This document shows positions 1-6,798 of a DNA stretch of 27,130 bases, in pieces (within the stretch, counting starts at the first letter, position 1; each line of letters starts with the position of its first letter). Source of the stretch: Pseudomonadota bacterium (GTDB taxonomy: Bacteria; Pseudomonadota; Alphaproteobacteria; Reyranellales; Reyranellaceae); contig JAEZIF010000468.1 in NCBI GenBank assembly GCA_023416135.1, positions 1 through 27,130 of the forward strand, in the 5' to 3' direction. Made by a program: the position numbers and the translations under genes. Under the pieces are notes generated by a model. That model was given only the letters and a program-made list of their open reading frames with translations. It searched no databases and was not told where the DNA came from.

Positions 1-270
1 TGCATCGAGATCCGCGCGCACGATCACGCGCTTCTCTTCCAGCAGCGCCTCATCCCAACCGTAGCCGGTGATCCACTTTCCCGGGCCGAGCTGCTTGGCC
101 TTCGCACGCAGGCGCTCCTGAATTTCCTTGATGGACTTTGCATCCTCCAGCTCGATTGAGCGCGGCGACAGCGGAATGATGTGAATATGCGTGTCGTTGA
201 AGCCCGGCATCAGCATCCGACCGCCGAGATCGATCTTCTGCTTGGCATTGAACTGCGAATCCAGCTCCTG
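1..270 (-). other. Truncated amidohydrolase (YtcJ-like) segment joined to the repeat region
   Basis: This part of the leftmost frame encodes about 90 residues typical of the N-terminal third of amidohydrolase-3 (YtcJ-like) metal hydrolases. IDLGGRMLMPGFNDTHIHI carries the HxH metal ligands on the first barrel strand, followed by GPGKWITGYGWDE and RADLDA. The 50-60 residues that normally precede the HxH motif (the start of the composite beta domain) are absent; the Gly/Arg repeat runs straight into QELDSQF. The rest of the enzyme would lie left of the window. This may be a misjoined contig, a recombination product in low-complexity sequence, or a real fusion. Confidence 0.6.
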
Positions 271-1485
271 GCCACGACCACGACCGCCACGATCGTCATC
301 ATCTTCGTCATAACGGCTGCGCCCGCCGGCGCGGCCGCCACGACGATCATCGTCATCCTCCCAACGCTCACGTGCGGCGCGCGAATGACCCTCGGAATCG
401 CCGAACCAGCCGCCGCGGCCGCGACCACGGCCGCCACGATCGTCATCGTCTTCGTCACGGCTACGCCCCCCGCCGCGGCCGCCACCGCGATCATCGTCAT
501 CCTCCCAGCGCTCACGTGCGGCGCGCGAATGCCCTTCGGAATCGCCGAACCAGCCGGGGCCACGACCGCGACCGCGACCGCCACGATCGTCGTCGTCGTC
601 GTCATAGCGGCTGCGTGACCGACCACGATAGTCGTCGTCGTCATCGCGCTGACGCGCCGCGCGCGAATGCCCTTCGGAATCGCCGAACCAGCCACCGCGG
701 CCGCGACCACGGCCGCCACGATCGTCTTCGTCGTCGTAATAGCGGCGTCCGCCGCGATCGCCCGTGAAACGACCGCGCTCGTCGCGGTCCATATCGGAGT
801 ATCTCGCCATAGAGTTCTCCTCCATCAGATTGCTCAGATCCACGTTGAACGAAACGGCGCGAGTAGGTCTCAAGCGTGCAGCGCGCCTCTGCAGTTCCTG
901 CTTGCGGCTCGCGACCTCGGCCGCGAGCGAGGCGTTGTCGATCTGGTTCTCTTCGGCCTTGGCGAAGATGCCTTCATCGGGCTTCTCCTCCTCGGCGACG
1001 TGGTGCTTGATCATTTCGGACAGCAATTTGACCTTGGCGTCGTAAAAAGGATCGTCGGTCGATGCTTCCATGAGGTCGGCGATCAGGAGCTTGGCCGCAT
1101 CGTGCTCGACCTGGGCCGCGTTCATGATGTCCTCGTCATCAATCGCCTCACGGCAAGCGGGATAGAAGATCTCCTCCTCGAGCCGTGTGTGGATGTTGAG
1201 CTCCGTACAGACCATCGCCACCAGCTCCTGCTTGCGCTGGTCTTCGGTCGTGCTCTCGAACTCGGAGAAAAGTTCTTCGACCCGACGATGGTCCTGTTTG
1301 AGAGCGGCGATCGCGCTCTCGCCCGTCGAGTCGGACGCCGGCAATGCCGCCTGCGCCTTCAGAACGTCTGCGGTGCCGCTTGCCGCGCTGCTTTTGCCAG
1401 CGGCGCTGCCCTTGGCAGCATTACTGCCCTTGGCAGCACTGCTGCCCTGCTTGTTTCCAGCCGACTGCGTCGTGCTCTTCGCCAT
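1..1485 (-). CDS. Hemerythrin-domain protein fused in frame to an Asp/Arg repeat region and an amidohydrolase segment (3' end outside window)
   Basis: A single frame is open from 1485 to the window edge (495 codons). Residues 1-60 are a Lys/Ser/Ala/Gly-rich tail. About 60-200 is a hemerythrin HHE four-helix domain with ligand-type motifs DHRRVEELF, HTRLEEEIFYP, VEHD and IKHHVAEEE, expected to bind a non-haem di-iron centre. Residues 226-405 are low-complexity Asp/Arg/Gly sequence with three GWFGDSEGHSRAAR blocks. From residue 406 it reads as an amidohydrolase: IDLGGRMLMPGF, then metal-binding H433-I-H435, then GYGWDEALLEE, as in YtcJ-type enzymes, but without their usual N-terminal strand region. 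Start 1485 has GGGAGAAG just upstream. An internal ATG at 810 with GGAGGAG six bases before it could start a separate repeat protein. The hemerythrin part is certain; whether all three parts are one natural protein is not. Confidence 0.75.
   Translation of the reverse strand, partial: MAKSTTQSAGNKQGSSAAKGSNAAKGSAAGKSSAASGTADVLKAQAALPASDSTGESAIAALKQDHRRVEELFSEFESTTEDQRKQELVAMVCTELNIHTRLEEEIFYPACREAIDDEDIMNAAQVEHDAAKLLIADLMEASTDDPFYDAKVKLLSEMIKHHVAEEEKPDEGIFAKAEENQIDNASLAAEVASRKQELQRRAARLRPTRAVSFNVDLSNLMEENSMARYSDMDRDERGRFTGDRGGRRYYDDEDDRGGRGRGRGGWFGDSEGHSRAARQRDDDDDYRGRSRSRYDDDDDDRGGRGRGRGPGWFGDSEGHSRAARERWEDDDDRGGGRGGGRSRDEDDDDRGGRGRGRGGWFGDSEGHSRAARERWEDDDDRRGGRAGGRSRYDEDDDDRGGRGRGQELDSQFNAKQKIDLGGRMLMPGFNDTHIHIIPLSPRSIELEDAKSIKEIQERLRAKAKQLGPGKWITGYGWDEALLEEKRVIVRADLDA
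381..693 (-). repeat. Three coding repeats, GWFGDSEGHSRAAR, at 46- and 48-codon spacing
   Basis: Blocks of about 31 bp at 663-693, 525-555 and 381-411 are nearly identical and encode GWFGDSEGHSRAAR at residues 265, 311 and 359 of the frame that starts at 1485. Spacing is 138 and 144 bp, both multiples of three. Between them lie runs of Asp and of Arg/Gly (DDDDDRGGRGRGRG type). Similar GWFGD-xGH-x-xA(A/S)R repeats occur in small stress-associated proteins of alphaproteobacteria, of unknown biochemical role. The strong coding periodicity argues for a protein repeat and against a DNA-level array. Confidence 0.8.
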
Positions 1486-1512
1486 TTGCTTCTCCCGAAC
1501 AGACATAGCAGC

Positions 1513-1538
1513 AATGAGACGATCAAAGGCCCAGTTGC
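1513..1538 (-). promoter_or_regulatory. Weak EcfG-like promoter candidate before the hemerythrin gene
   Basis: Read on the minus strand, GCAAC (1534-1538) is followed by 17 bases and CATT (1513-1516), ending 27 bases before the start at 1485. This is one mismatch from the GCAAC-N16-CGTT motif found three times elsewhere in the window, with a spacer one base longer. Taken alone it would not be convincing. Confidence 0.25.
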
Positions 1539-1626
1539 CTTTCCGAACAGATTCTTCGGCTGCACGCAGAGCGCGCGCGACGGCAACCGTTCCCGGAAAA
1601 TAGTTACGGGTATGAAAAAGTCCCGA

Positions 1627-2301
1627 CTACTTGGCGGCCGCCAGCCAGTTCGGCCGAATCGGGACGCTCGTCTTCAGCAGCGAATGCGAAGCTTCGATTC
1701 GACGGTCGCTGGCATCGCATAGCCTGACCATCTGCCGGCGATGCTCCATGATCGACTTTCGCGCCCGAACCAGCGCCCGCTCGGCGCGGAACCGCCAGTG
1801 GTCGCAGTCGAAAAAGAAATAGACCGGCTGATGGGCCGCAAAATCCTCGCCGCCCTCTTCGTCGTCCTTAATAGGTTCAGGTTCCGGCAAAAGGCTGGCC
1901 GGAGGAATCTGGCGCGCTGTTGGCGCCACGTGTCGCGGCTGCTTTGCCGCCCGGCTCTGGGCCTTCTCGATCAGGCCTTCGACGTAGCCATTCACGGCAT
2001 GGATTGATCTCGGCTGCGACAGCAATGGCGCCTTGGGCAGCGCATTGAAACGCAGCCGCCCCAGCGGTGTGAGTCCCAGTCCGCTGCTGGTCCGTTCGAC
2101 CAGGGCAAGGCCGATCAGCTGGGCCGCCGTTCGGGCGTCGACGATGAGCGAACCGTGCGCGATGCGTCGCAGCGCGATCTCTTCGGTGGGGCTGAGGGAG
2201 GTGAGCAAACCGCAAGTCATGAGCCCTCCGCTCTGGTCAATCAAAGCAGCGATCAGGCTATCGCGCAAGCGCCTCGGTCGATTCGGAACGAAATACGTCA
2301 T
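1627..2301 (-). CDS. Hypothetical protein with a winged-helix-like N-terminal region
   Basis: 224 residues, function not recognised. The first 95 residues look like a small helical/winged-helix fold: LSPTEEIALRRIAHGS, then AAQLIGLALVERTSSGLGLTPLGRLRF, the pattern of a helix-turn-helix followed by a wing. A proline- and acid-rich linker follows (about 125-150), then a basic helical tail with FFFDCDHWRFRAERAL and MEHRRQMVRLCDASDRRIEASHSLL. DNA or protein binding is possible but is inference. The longer start at 2301 has only a weak ribosome site; ATG at 2220 (MTCGLLTSLS) has GGAGG four to five bases upstream and may be the true start, giving 197 residues. It lies between mntH and the hemerythrin gene on the same strand. 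Confidence 0.65.
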   Translation of the reverse strand: MTYFVPNRPRRLRDSLIAALIDQSGGLMTCGLLTSLSPTEEIALRRIAHGSLIVDARTAAQLIGLALVERTSSGLGLTPLGRLRFNALPKAPLLSQPRSIHAVNGYVEGLIEKAQSRAAKQPRHVAPTARQIPPASLLPEPEPIKDDEEGGEDFAAHQPVYFFFDCDHWRFRAERALVRARKSIMEHRRQMVRLCDASDRRIEASHSLLKTSVPIRPNWLAAAK

Positions 2302-2347
2302 CGGCGAATGGCTGGCATTCCTGAACTGCGACTGCTACGCGCCTCGC

Positions 2348-3565
2348 CTAGATCGACTGAAGCAGGAGCACCGTGTTGAGAACGACAAGCAGGGCGGTAA
2401 GGCTCCAGGCCACGAACATGGTCACCGGCCGGTTGACGAACTGTCCCATCACGGCGCCGCTGTTGGTGAGGCGCACCAGCGGATAGACCGCGAAGGGAAG
2501 CTGGAGGCTCAGCATCACCTGGCTGAAGATCAGGAGGCTGCTCGCGCCCTGGTCGCCATAGAGGCCGATGGCGATCATCGCCGGGACCATGGCCAACAGC
2601 CGCGCGACCAGGCGGCGGAGCCACGGCGGCCAGCGGAGGTCGGTGAAGCCCTCCATCACGATCTGCCCGGCCATGGTCCCGGTGATCGAGGAGTTCTGGC
2701 CCGACGCCAGCAGGGCCACGGCAAAAAGCGTGCTGGCGGCGCCGGCGCCCAGCGCTGGCGTCAGAAGGCGATAGGCCTCCTCGATGCCCACGACCGCGGA
2801 GAAGCCGCGGTCGTGGAAAGTGGCGGCAGCCAGAATAAGGATGCTGGCATTGATGAAGATGGCGAAGCTCAGCGCCACGACGATATCGGCGACCGAAAAG
2901 CGGATCGCCTCGCGCACCCCTGCCTCGGTGCGTGCGTAGCGCCGCGTCTGGACGATGGACGAGTGGAGGTAGAGGTTGTGAGGCATTACCGTCGCCCCCA
3001 GGCTACCGATGGAGATGTAGAGCATCAGCGGGTCCTCAACGATCTCCCGCGACGGCACGAGGCCGGAGGCGATGCCGGCCAGGCTGGGCTTGGCGAGCGC
3101 CAGTTCGACCGTGAAGCAGATCGCGATCACCACCATCAGGGCAATGATCAGGGCTTCGAGCTTGCGCACGCCGCGTTCCTGCAGGGCGAGGACCAACAGG
3201 ACCTCGAAGCCGGTCAACGCCACGCCGACCACCAGGGGGATGCCGAACAGCAGCTTCAGGGCGATCGCCCCCCCGATCAGCTCGGCAAGGTCGCAGGCAA
3301 TGATGGCTATCTCGCACAGTATCCAGAGGAACAGCCGGGTGGCGTTGCCGTAGCGGGCGCGACAGGCGTGGGCGAGGTCGAGGCCGGTGACGATACCCAG
3401 CTTGATGGCGAGACTTTGCAGGAACATCGCCATCAGGTTGGACAGAACGATGACGCAGAGAAGCTGGTAGCCGAAGGCCGAGCCGCCACCGAGGCCGGTC
3501 GCCCAGTTGCCCGGGTCCATGTAGCCCACGGCCACCAAGTAACCGGGGCCCGAAAATGCCAGCAC
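2348..3565 (-). CDS. mntH: Nramp-family Mn(II)/divalent metal transporter; N-terminus probably frameshifted
   Basis: Proton-coupled importer of Mn(II) (and Fe(II)) in the inner membrane. The 405 residues from the GTG at 3565 carry the Nramp signature DPGNWATG in the first helix, the MPHNLYLHS motif in the sixth helix, and about 11 hydrophobic segments to the C-terminus. Upstream of the GTG the same frame reads GPRAFWRKV, as expected for the family, but has no ATG before a stop. A proper N-terminus lies in another frame, from ATG 3684 (MPPPPPPPDSTPAAAV...ISGSVGRGSVQV). One missing base in the CG-rich stretch near 3575-3590 would join them as SVQVRAAFWRK and give about 445 residues, nearer the usual family length. 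It follows the manganese catalase on the same strand, so it probably supplies that enzyme's metal. Confidence 0.9.
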   Translation of the reverse strand: MLAFSGPGYLVAVGYMDPGNWATGLGGGSAFGYQLLCVIVLSNLMAMFLQSLAIKLGIVTGLDLAHACRARYGNATRLFLWILCEIAIIACDLAELIGGAIALKLLFGIPLVVGVALTGFEVLLVLALQERGVRKLEALIIALMVVIAICFTVELALAKPSLAGIASGLVPSREIVEDPLMLYISIGSLGATVMPHNLYLHSSIVQTRRYARTEAGVREAIRFSVADIVVALSFAIFINASILILAAATFHDRGFSAVVGIEEAYRLLTPALGAGAASTLFAVALLASGQNSSITGTMAGQIVMEGFTDLRWPPWLRRLVARLLAMVPAMIAIGLYGDQGASSLLIFSQVMLSLQLPFAVYPLVRLTNSGAVMGQFVNRPVTMFVAWSLTALLVVLNTVLLLQSI

Positions 3566-3703
3566 CTTGCGCCAGAACGCGCGCGGACCTGCACGCTGCC
3601 ACGCCCTACCGAGCCGCTGATATGGTGGCCCGGCAAGACGGCGGCGGCGGGCGTGGAGTCGGGCGGCGGCGGCGGCGGCGGCATGCGCCGACAGCCGTTC
3701 GGT

Positions 3704-4651
3704 CTACTTCCTCGCCTTGGTCTTATCGGCGTGCTGGATGTCGGGCGCTTGGCCCATGTCCTCGTCGGTGACCCGCCCGGCCCCCGGACCGGCACCCAGG
3801 TCGGCCCCGGTGGCAGGATTGCTCGCGGGATCCGACGTGGTGCGTTCCACCAGCTTCTTGGCCGCCGCCTGTTCGGCCCGGCTCAGCTTCACCGTGGCCA
3901 TGCCGTCGCCTTCGCCAGCAGGCATCACCTGCTCGAGGTCATCGACACGCTGCCACTGTTCGCCGCTGTTCCACGGACCCGACATGTCGCCGTCGCCCTG
4001 CGAGGTGTTGACGTACATGTCGGCGAACGGCGCCACGCCCAACAGCTTGCCGGGCGGGAAGTTCTCGCTCATCGCGTAGAGCGCCTTCTCGAAGGACTTC
4101 TGGTGGGAGATCTCGCGGGTCATCAGGAAGCCCAGCGCATCCTTGATGCCGGGATCATCGGTGACGTTGATCAGCCGCTCGTAGATGATCTTGGCGCGGC
4201 TTTCGGCGGCGATATTGGAGCGCAGGTCGCAGCTCGGATCGCCGCGCGAATCGATGTACGCCGACGTCCAGGGCACGCCCGAAGAGTTGGTGAGCGACGG
4301 TCCGCCACCGTACAGGATGCTCTGCGTGTGGCTGTCGCCACCGGCGGTGAGAGAGCGGTAGAGCTCGGCTTCCGTCATCGACGCTTCGCAAAGCTGGGCC
4401 TTCACGCCCTTGTTCAGCATGGCCACGATCGAACCTATCACTTCGAGATGGCTCAGCTCCTCGGTAGCGATGTCGAGCAGCATGTCCTTCCGGCCGGGAT
4501 CGTCCTCGGCCAACGCTTGCGTGAAGTAGCGCATTGCCGCTGCGAGCTCTCCGTCCGGTCCGCCGAACTGCTCGAGCAGTAACGAGCCCAGCGCGGGATT
4601 GCTTTCACCGACGCGGACCGTGTACTGCAGCCGCTTGTTGTGAATGAACAT
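3704..4651 (-). CDS. Manganese (non-haem) catalase
   Basis: 315 residues; disproportionates hydrogen peroxide at a di-manganese centre in the cytoplasm. The N-terminus MFIHNKRLQYTVRV is typical of the family. Candidate metal ligands are E35 (GGPDGELAAAMRY), E65 and H68 in ATEELSHLEVIGS, and the later E and H in AAESRAKIIYERL and MTREISHQKSFEKAL. The C-terminal 40 residues are a Gly/Ala/Asp-rich tail. Start 4651 has AGGAGAA upstream. An EcfG-like promoter motif ends 39 bases before the start. The Nramp importer begins just after the stop, so the two are likely co-transcribed and serve peroxide defence using manganese. Confidence 0.95.
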   Translation of the reverse strand: MFIHNKRLQYTVRVGESNPALGSLLLEQFGGPDGELAAAMRYFTQALAEDDPGRKDMLLDIATEELSHLEVIGSIVAMLNKGVKAQLCEASMTEAELYRSLTAGGDSHTQSILYGGGPSLTNSSGVPWTSAYIDSRGDPSCDLRSNIAAESRAKIIYERLINVTDDPGIKDALGFLMTREISHQKSFEKALYAMSENFPPGKLLGVAPFADMYVNTSQGDGDMSGPWNSGEQWQRVDDLEQVMPAGEGDGMATVKLSRAEQAAAKKLVERTTSDPASNPATGADLGAGPGAGRVTDEDMGQAPDIQHADKTKARK

Positions 4652-4690
4652 CCGGTTCTCCTTGGCTTGGGGCGATCACTTGCGGGGGCC

Positions 4691-4715
4691 AACGTGGGCC
4701 GTTGCGCGGAGTTGC
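4691..4715 (-). promoter_or_regulatory. EcfG-like promoter of the manganese catalase (GCAAC-N16-CGTT)
   Basis: On the minus strand GCAAC (4711-4715) is followed by exactly 16 bases and CGTT (4691-4694), ending 39 bases before the catalase start. The alphaproteobacterial general-stress sigma factor EcfG recognises GGAAC-N16/17-CGTT; this differs only at the second base of the -35 box. The same variant with the same spacing stands before the CheB operon and the receiver-Crp gene. Confidence 0.5.
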
Positions 4716-5151
4716 CGCCCCGAACGATTTCAACGCCACAGCGCTCGCAATGATGAGAGATGGCAGGCGAACCATGACCCTACAGCGATCGAACGACACC
4801 CACGGATTTCCGCGCAGCGTGCGGCCGGTCAGGCCATGCGTGTCGCCGGCCGCGACCGACCGATTGCGGCGCAGATGGCCAAGCTCTTCCAAGAAATGAA
4901 GACGCTGGAAGAGGCACGCCATCGCGGCCGGCGGCATTTGCATCAGCGCAGCACTGCCATGCTTGCCAGACGATGGCACGGCTGAAACTGCAGCTCGCAG
5001 TCATCGCCCATCAGAGGCGTAGCGAATTCGCGCCGAGCCTGTAACACGGCGAATGGCAGTCGCGTTTGTCGGAGTGCCGGCCCCTCGCGCCGGCGCTCCG
5101 GTCCCCGCCCTCTTCCCCCTGCTGTCGCGCCTGCGGGGGCCGGAGTACCGT

Positions 5152-5165
5152 ACCGAACGTTCGGT
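5152..5165. promoter_or_regulatory. Perfect 14-bp palindrome before the gp13-like gene
   Basis: ACCGAACGTTCGGT equals its own reverse complement. It ends seven bases before the ATG at 5173, the position and symmetry of a dimeric repressor operator (TetR-type sites often look like this). No regulator gene adjoins it. If translation begins at 5053 instead, the palindrome would be inside coding sequence. Confidence 0.3.
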
Positions 5166-5172
5166 TGTGGTC

Positions 5173-5646
5173 ATGCGCTGCACGATCCATCCCACCACGG
5201 TCCAGGACGTCGCCAACGTCCTGCTTGGTCATGGCTCGTGGACTGGCGACGGAGCCGAGGATGGTCGCGATTGCATGCAGGCGCTGCTGGAAGCCTGCGC
5301 GGTGAGCCAACAGGTATGGACGGCGTCGACCGCGGATGGTGAGCCCCTGGCCTTGATCGGCGCCGCGCCCTGGATGCAGGATAGGGGGCTCGGCCGTCTG
5401 TGGTTCGTCGTCCTGTCGGCCTACGGCGGCAACGAGGCCGACCTGACGATGGTCATGCGACTCAGCGTAGCCGAGATGCTGCAGGTATTCGCTCAACTGG
5501 AGAACCATGTCAGCGCTGAAAAGGCCTGGGCGCTGGGCCTGATGCGCGGCGCGGGCTTCACCGTCGAGGCGGCGCAGCCGTCGCCGGACGGAGTCGAGCG
5601 CCATCGCGTGTGGATCGATGCCGGCGGCGCGAGCGGCGCCGCCTAG
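5173..5646 (+). CDS. Small GNAT-like protein resembling phage T7 gp13-type proteins
   Basis: 157 residues from ATG 5173; the frame can be extended to ATG 5053 (197 residues), but those extra 40 residues are Ala/Pro/Arg-rich, lack family features, and neither start has a clear ribosome site. The pattern (CTIHPTTVQDVANVL; then TASTADGEPLALIGAAPW; then LWFVVLS; a long helix; then KAWALGLMRGAGFTVE) follows the N-acetyltransferase-like fold of the T7 gp13/DUF2833 group, where a central strand 'DGEPLA-x-G' precedes a helix and a 'LR-x-x-GF' turn. Substrate unknown. No other phage genes are near, so this is not evidence of a prophage. It stands alone on the plus strand before the CheB operon. Confidence 0.6.
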   Translation: MRCTIHPTTVQDVANVLLGHGSWTGDGAEDGRDCMQALLEACAVSQQVWTASTADGEPLALIGAAPWMQDRGLGRLWFVVLSAYGGNEADLTMVMRLSVAEMLQVFAQLENHVSAEKAWALGLMRGAGFTVEAAQPSPDGVERHRVWIDAGGASGAA

Positions 5647-5647
5647 A

Positions 5648-5661
5648 GTACGATATCGTAC
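5648..5661. promoter_or_regulatory. Perfect 14-bp palindrome upstream of the CheB operon
   Basis: GTACGATATCGTAC is fully self-complementary. It begins directly after the stop of the gp13-like gene and lies 23 bases before the EcfG-like promoter motif of the CheB operon, so it could be an operator affecting that promoter. It is too short and lacks the T-run needed for a terminator. Confidence 0.3.
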
Positions 5662-5683
5662 CTGTCGCCGGAAGGTTGTAACC

Positions 5684-5708
5684 GCAACGCCTTCCTCGTT
5701 CCGTCGTT
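5684..5708 (+). promoter_or_regulatory. EcfG-like promoter of the CheB-kinase-receiver operon (GCAAC-N16-CGTT)
   Basis: GCAAC at 5684-5688, 16 bases, then CGTT at 5705-5708, ending 31 bases before the CheB start at 5740. It has the same two boxes and spacer length as the sites before the manganese catalase and the receiver-Crp gene, and one base differs from the EcfG -35 consensus GGAAC. Confidence 0.5.
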
Positions 5709-5739
5709 GGCCTCCATCGCACGGCGGAGAATATAGACC

Positions 5740-6798
5740 ATGGCCCCAAAGACGTCCGCCACCCGCGATATCATCGTCATCGGCGGCTCGAGCGGCGCCC
5801 TAGAGGCACTTCGCACCCTGGTAAGTGGCTTTGCGGCCGAGCTGCCGGCCAGCATCTTTGTCGTGCTGCATGTCGGGGCCAACAGCCACCTGGCGCACAT
5901 CCTCAGCAGAGACGGCCCGCTGCCGGCAGTGGCGGCAACGGCCGGCGAGCAGTTCGAGCATGGCAAGATCTATGTCGGCGTGCCGGGCTGCCATCTCCTG
6001 CTGCATGACGACCACATCCTGCTGCGGCGCGGACCGCGCGAGAACCTGTCGCGTCCCGCGATCGACCCTCTCTTCCGCTCGGCGGCGGCGTCGTTCGGCG
6101 GGCGGGTCATCGGCGTGGTGCTGTCAGGCGCGCTCAGCGACGGCGCGGCCGGGCTCAGGGCGATCAAGCGTTGCGGCGGCCTGGCCGTCCTCCAGGATCC
6201 GGCTGACGCGCTGGTATCGAGCATGCCGCGCAACGCCCTGCGCCATGTCGCAGCCGACCATGTCTGCAAGGTCAAGGACATGGCGCCATTGCTGGCGAAA
6301 CTTGCCCGCCAGCCGGCTGGGCCGTCACCCGATGTCCCGTTCGATATCCGGAGCGAGGCGGCGATCGCCGCCCAGGAGCTTCTGGACATGCGTGCCGACG
6401 ACATGTTGGGGGCACCGTCCCGCTTCACCTGTCCCGAGTGTCATGGGGCCTTGTGGGAAATCAAGGATGGAAGCATGCTTCGCTTTCGATGCCATGTCGG
6501 CCACTCCTTCGCGGCCGACACGGTCCTCGCCTCGCAGGGCGAGGAAATCGACCGTTTGTTGGGGACCTTGCTGCGCTCGCACCAGGAACGCGCGGCGCTG
6601 GCGCATCGCATGGCCGAGCACGAACGGGCCAACGAACGGCACGCCCTGGCCAAGCATCTCGAGGGGCGGGCACGCGACTACGAACACGACGTCGAGATCA
6701 TGAGAACGCTGCTGCGCAGCGGCGAAGCGGGGTCCGGGACGACACCGGATCGGGGAGAGGAGAGAATCGCGGCTTATGGCGACCAGGAAGAACAGTGA
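5740..6798 (+). CDS. CheB-type protein-glutamate methylesterase with C-terminal zinc ribbon, no receiver domain
   Basis: 352 residues. About 10-195 is a CheB methylesterase domain with the catalytic triad visible as S17 (GGSSGAL), H44 (VVLHVGA) and D134 (SGALSDGAAG). CheB enzymes remove methyl groups from, or deamidate, chemoreceptor glutamates, but this one lacks the N-terminal receiver that normally controls activity. Residues 228-262 hold CPECHG and then RFRCHVGHSF, a likely Cys/His zinc ribbon. The last 90 residues are a charged helix. The stop overlaps the next gene's start by 23 bases, so the two are translationally linked. No chemoreceptor or CheA is nearby, so control of the adjacent hybrid kinase rather than chemotaxis is plausible; that is inference. 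Confidence 0.88.
   Translation: MAPKTSATRDIIVIGGSSGALEALRTLVSGFAAELPASIFVVLHVGANSHLAHILSRDGPLPAVAATAGEQFEHGKIYVGVPGCHLLLHDDHILLRRGPRENLSRPAIDPLFRSAAASFGGRVIGVVLSGALSDGAAGLRAIKRCGGLAVLQDPADALVSSMPRNALRHVAADHVCKVKDMAPLLAKLARQPAGPSPDVPFDIRSEAAIAAQELLDMRADDMLGAPSRFTCPECHGALWEIKDGSMLRFRCHVGHSFAADTVLASQGEEIDRLLGTLLRSHQERAALAHRMAEHERANERHALAKHLEGRARDYEHDVEIMRTLLRSGEAGSGTTPDRGEERIAAYGDQEEQ

Larger units (their letters stand above)
4652..5172. other. Gene-poor stretch between the catalase and the gp13-like gene
   Basis: About 520 bases. Near the left end is the catalase promoter motif; near the right end are a weak GTAAC-N17-CGTT match (5041-5066, plus strand) and a 14-bp palindrome. Several short frames cross it on both strands, for example 4644-4985 plus, but none has a ribosome site, recognisable family features or plausible composition. 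Confidence 0.5.

Noticed and set aside
381..693. Regularly spaced repeats resembling a CRISPR array
   Set aside because: Only three units, spacing in multiples of three, repeats and spacers all translate in one frame, and no cas genes are present.
2033..4582. Long plus-strand open frame (849 codons)
   Set aside because: It is antisense to the clear Nramp and manganese catalase genes, is very rich in His/Arg/Gly/Asp, and has no family motif; it is a GC-rich shadow.
4644..4985. Possible small plus-strand gene (113 codons) in the gap after the catalase
   Set aside because: Its start overlaps the catalase start on the other strand, there is no ribosome site, and the Arg/His-rich sequence shows no conserved pattern.
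5173..5646. Phage T7 gp13-like protein as a sign of a prophage
   Set aside because: No other phage genes, integrase or attachment sites occur nearby; the fold is a general acetyltransferase-like type.
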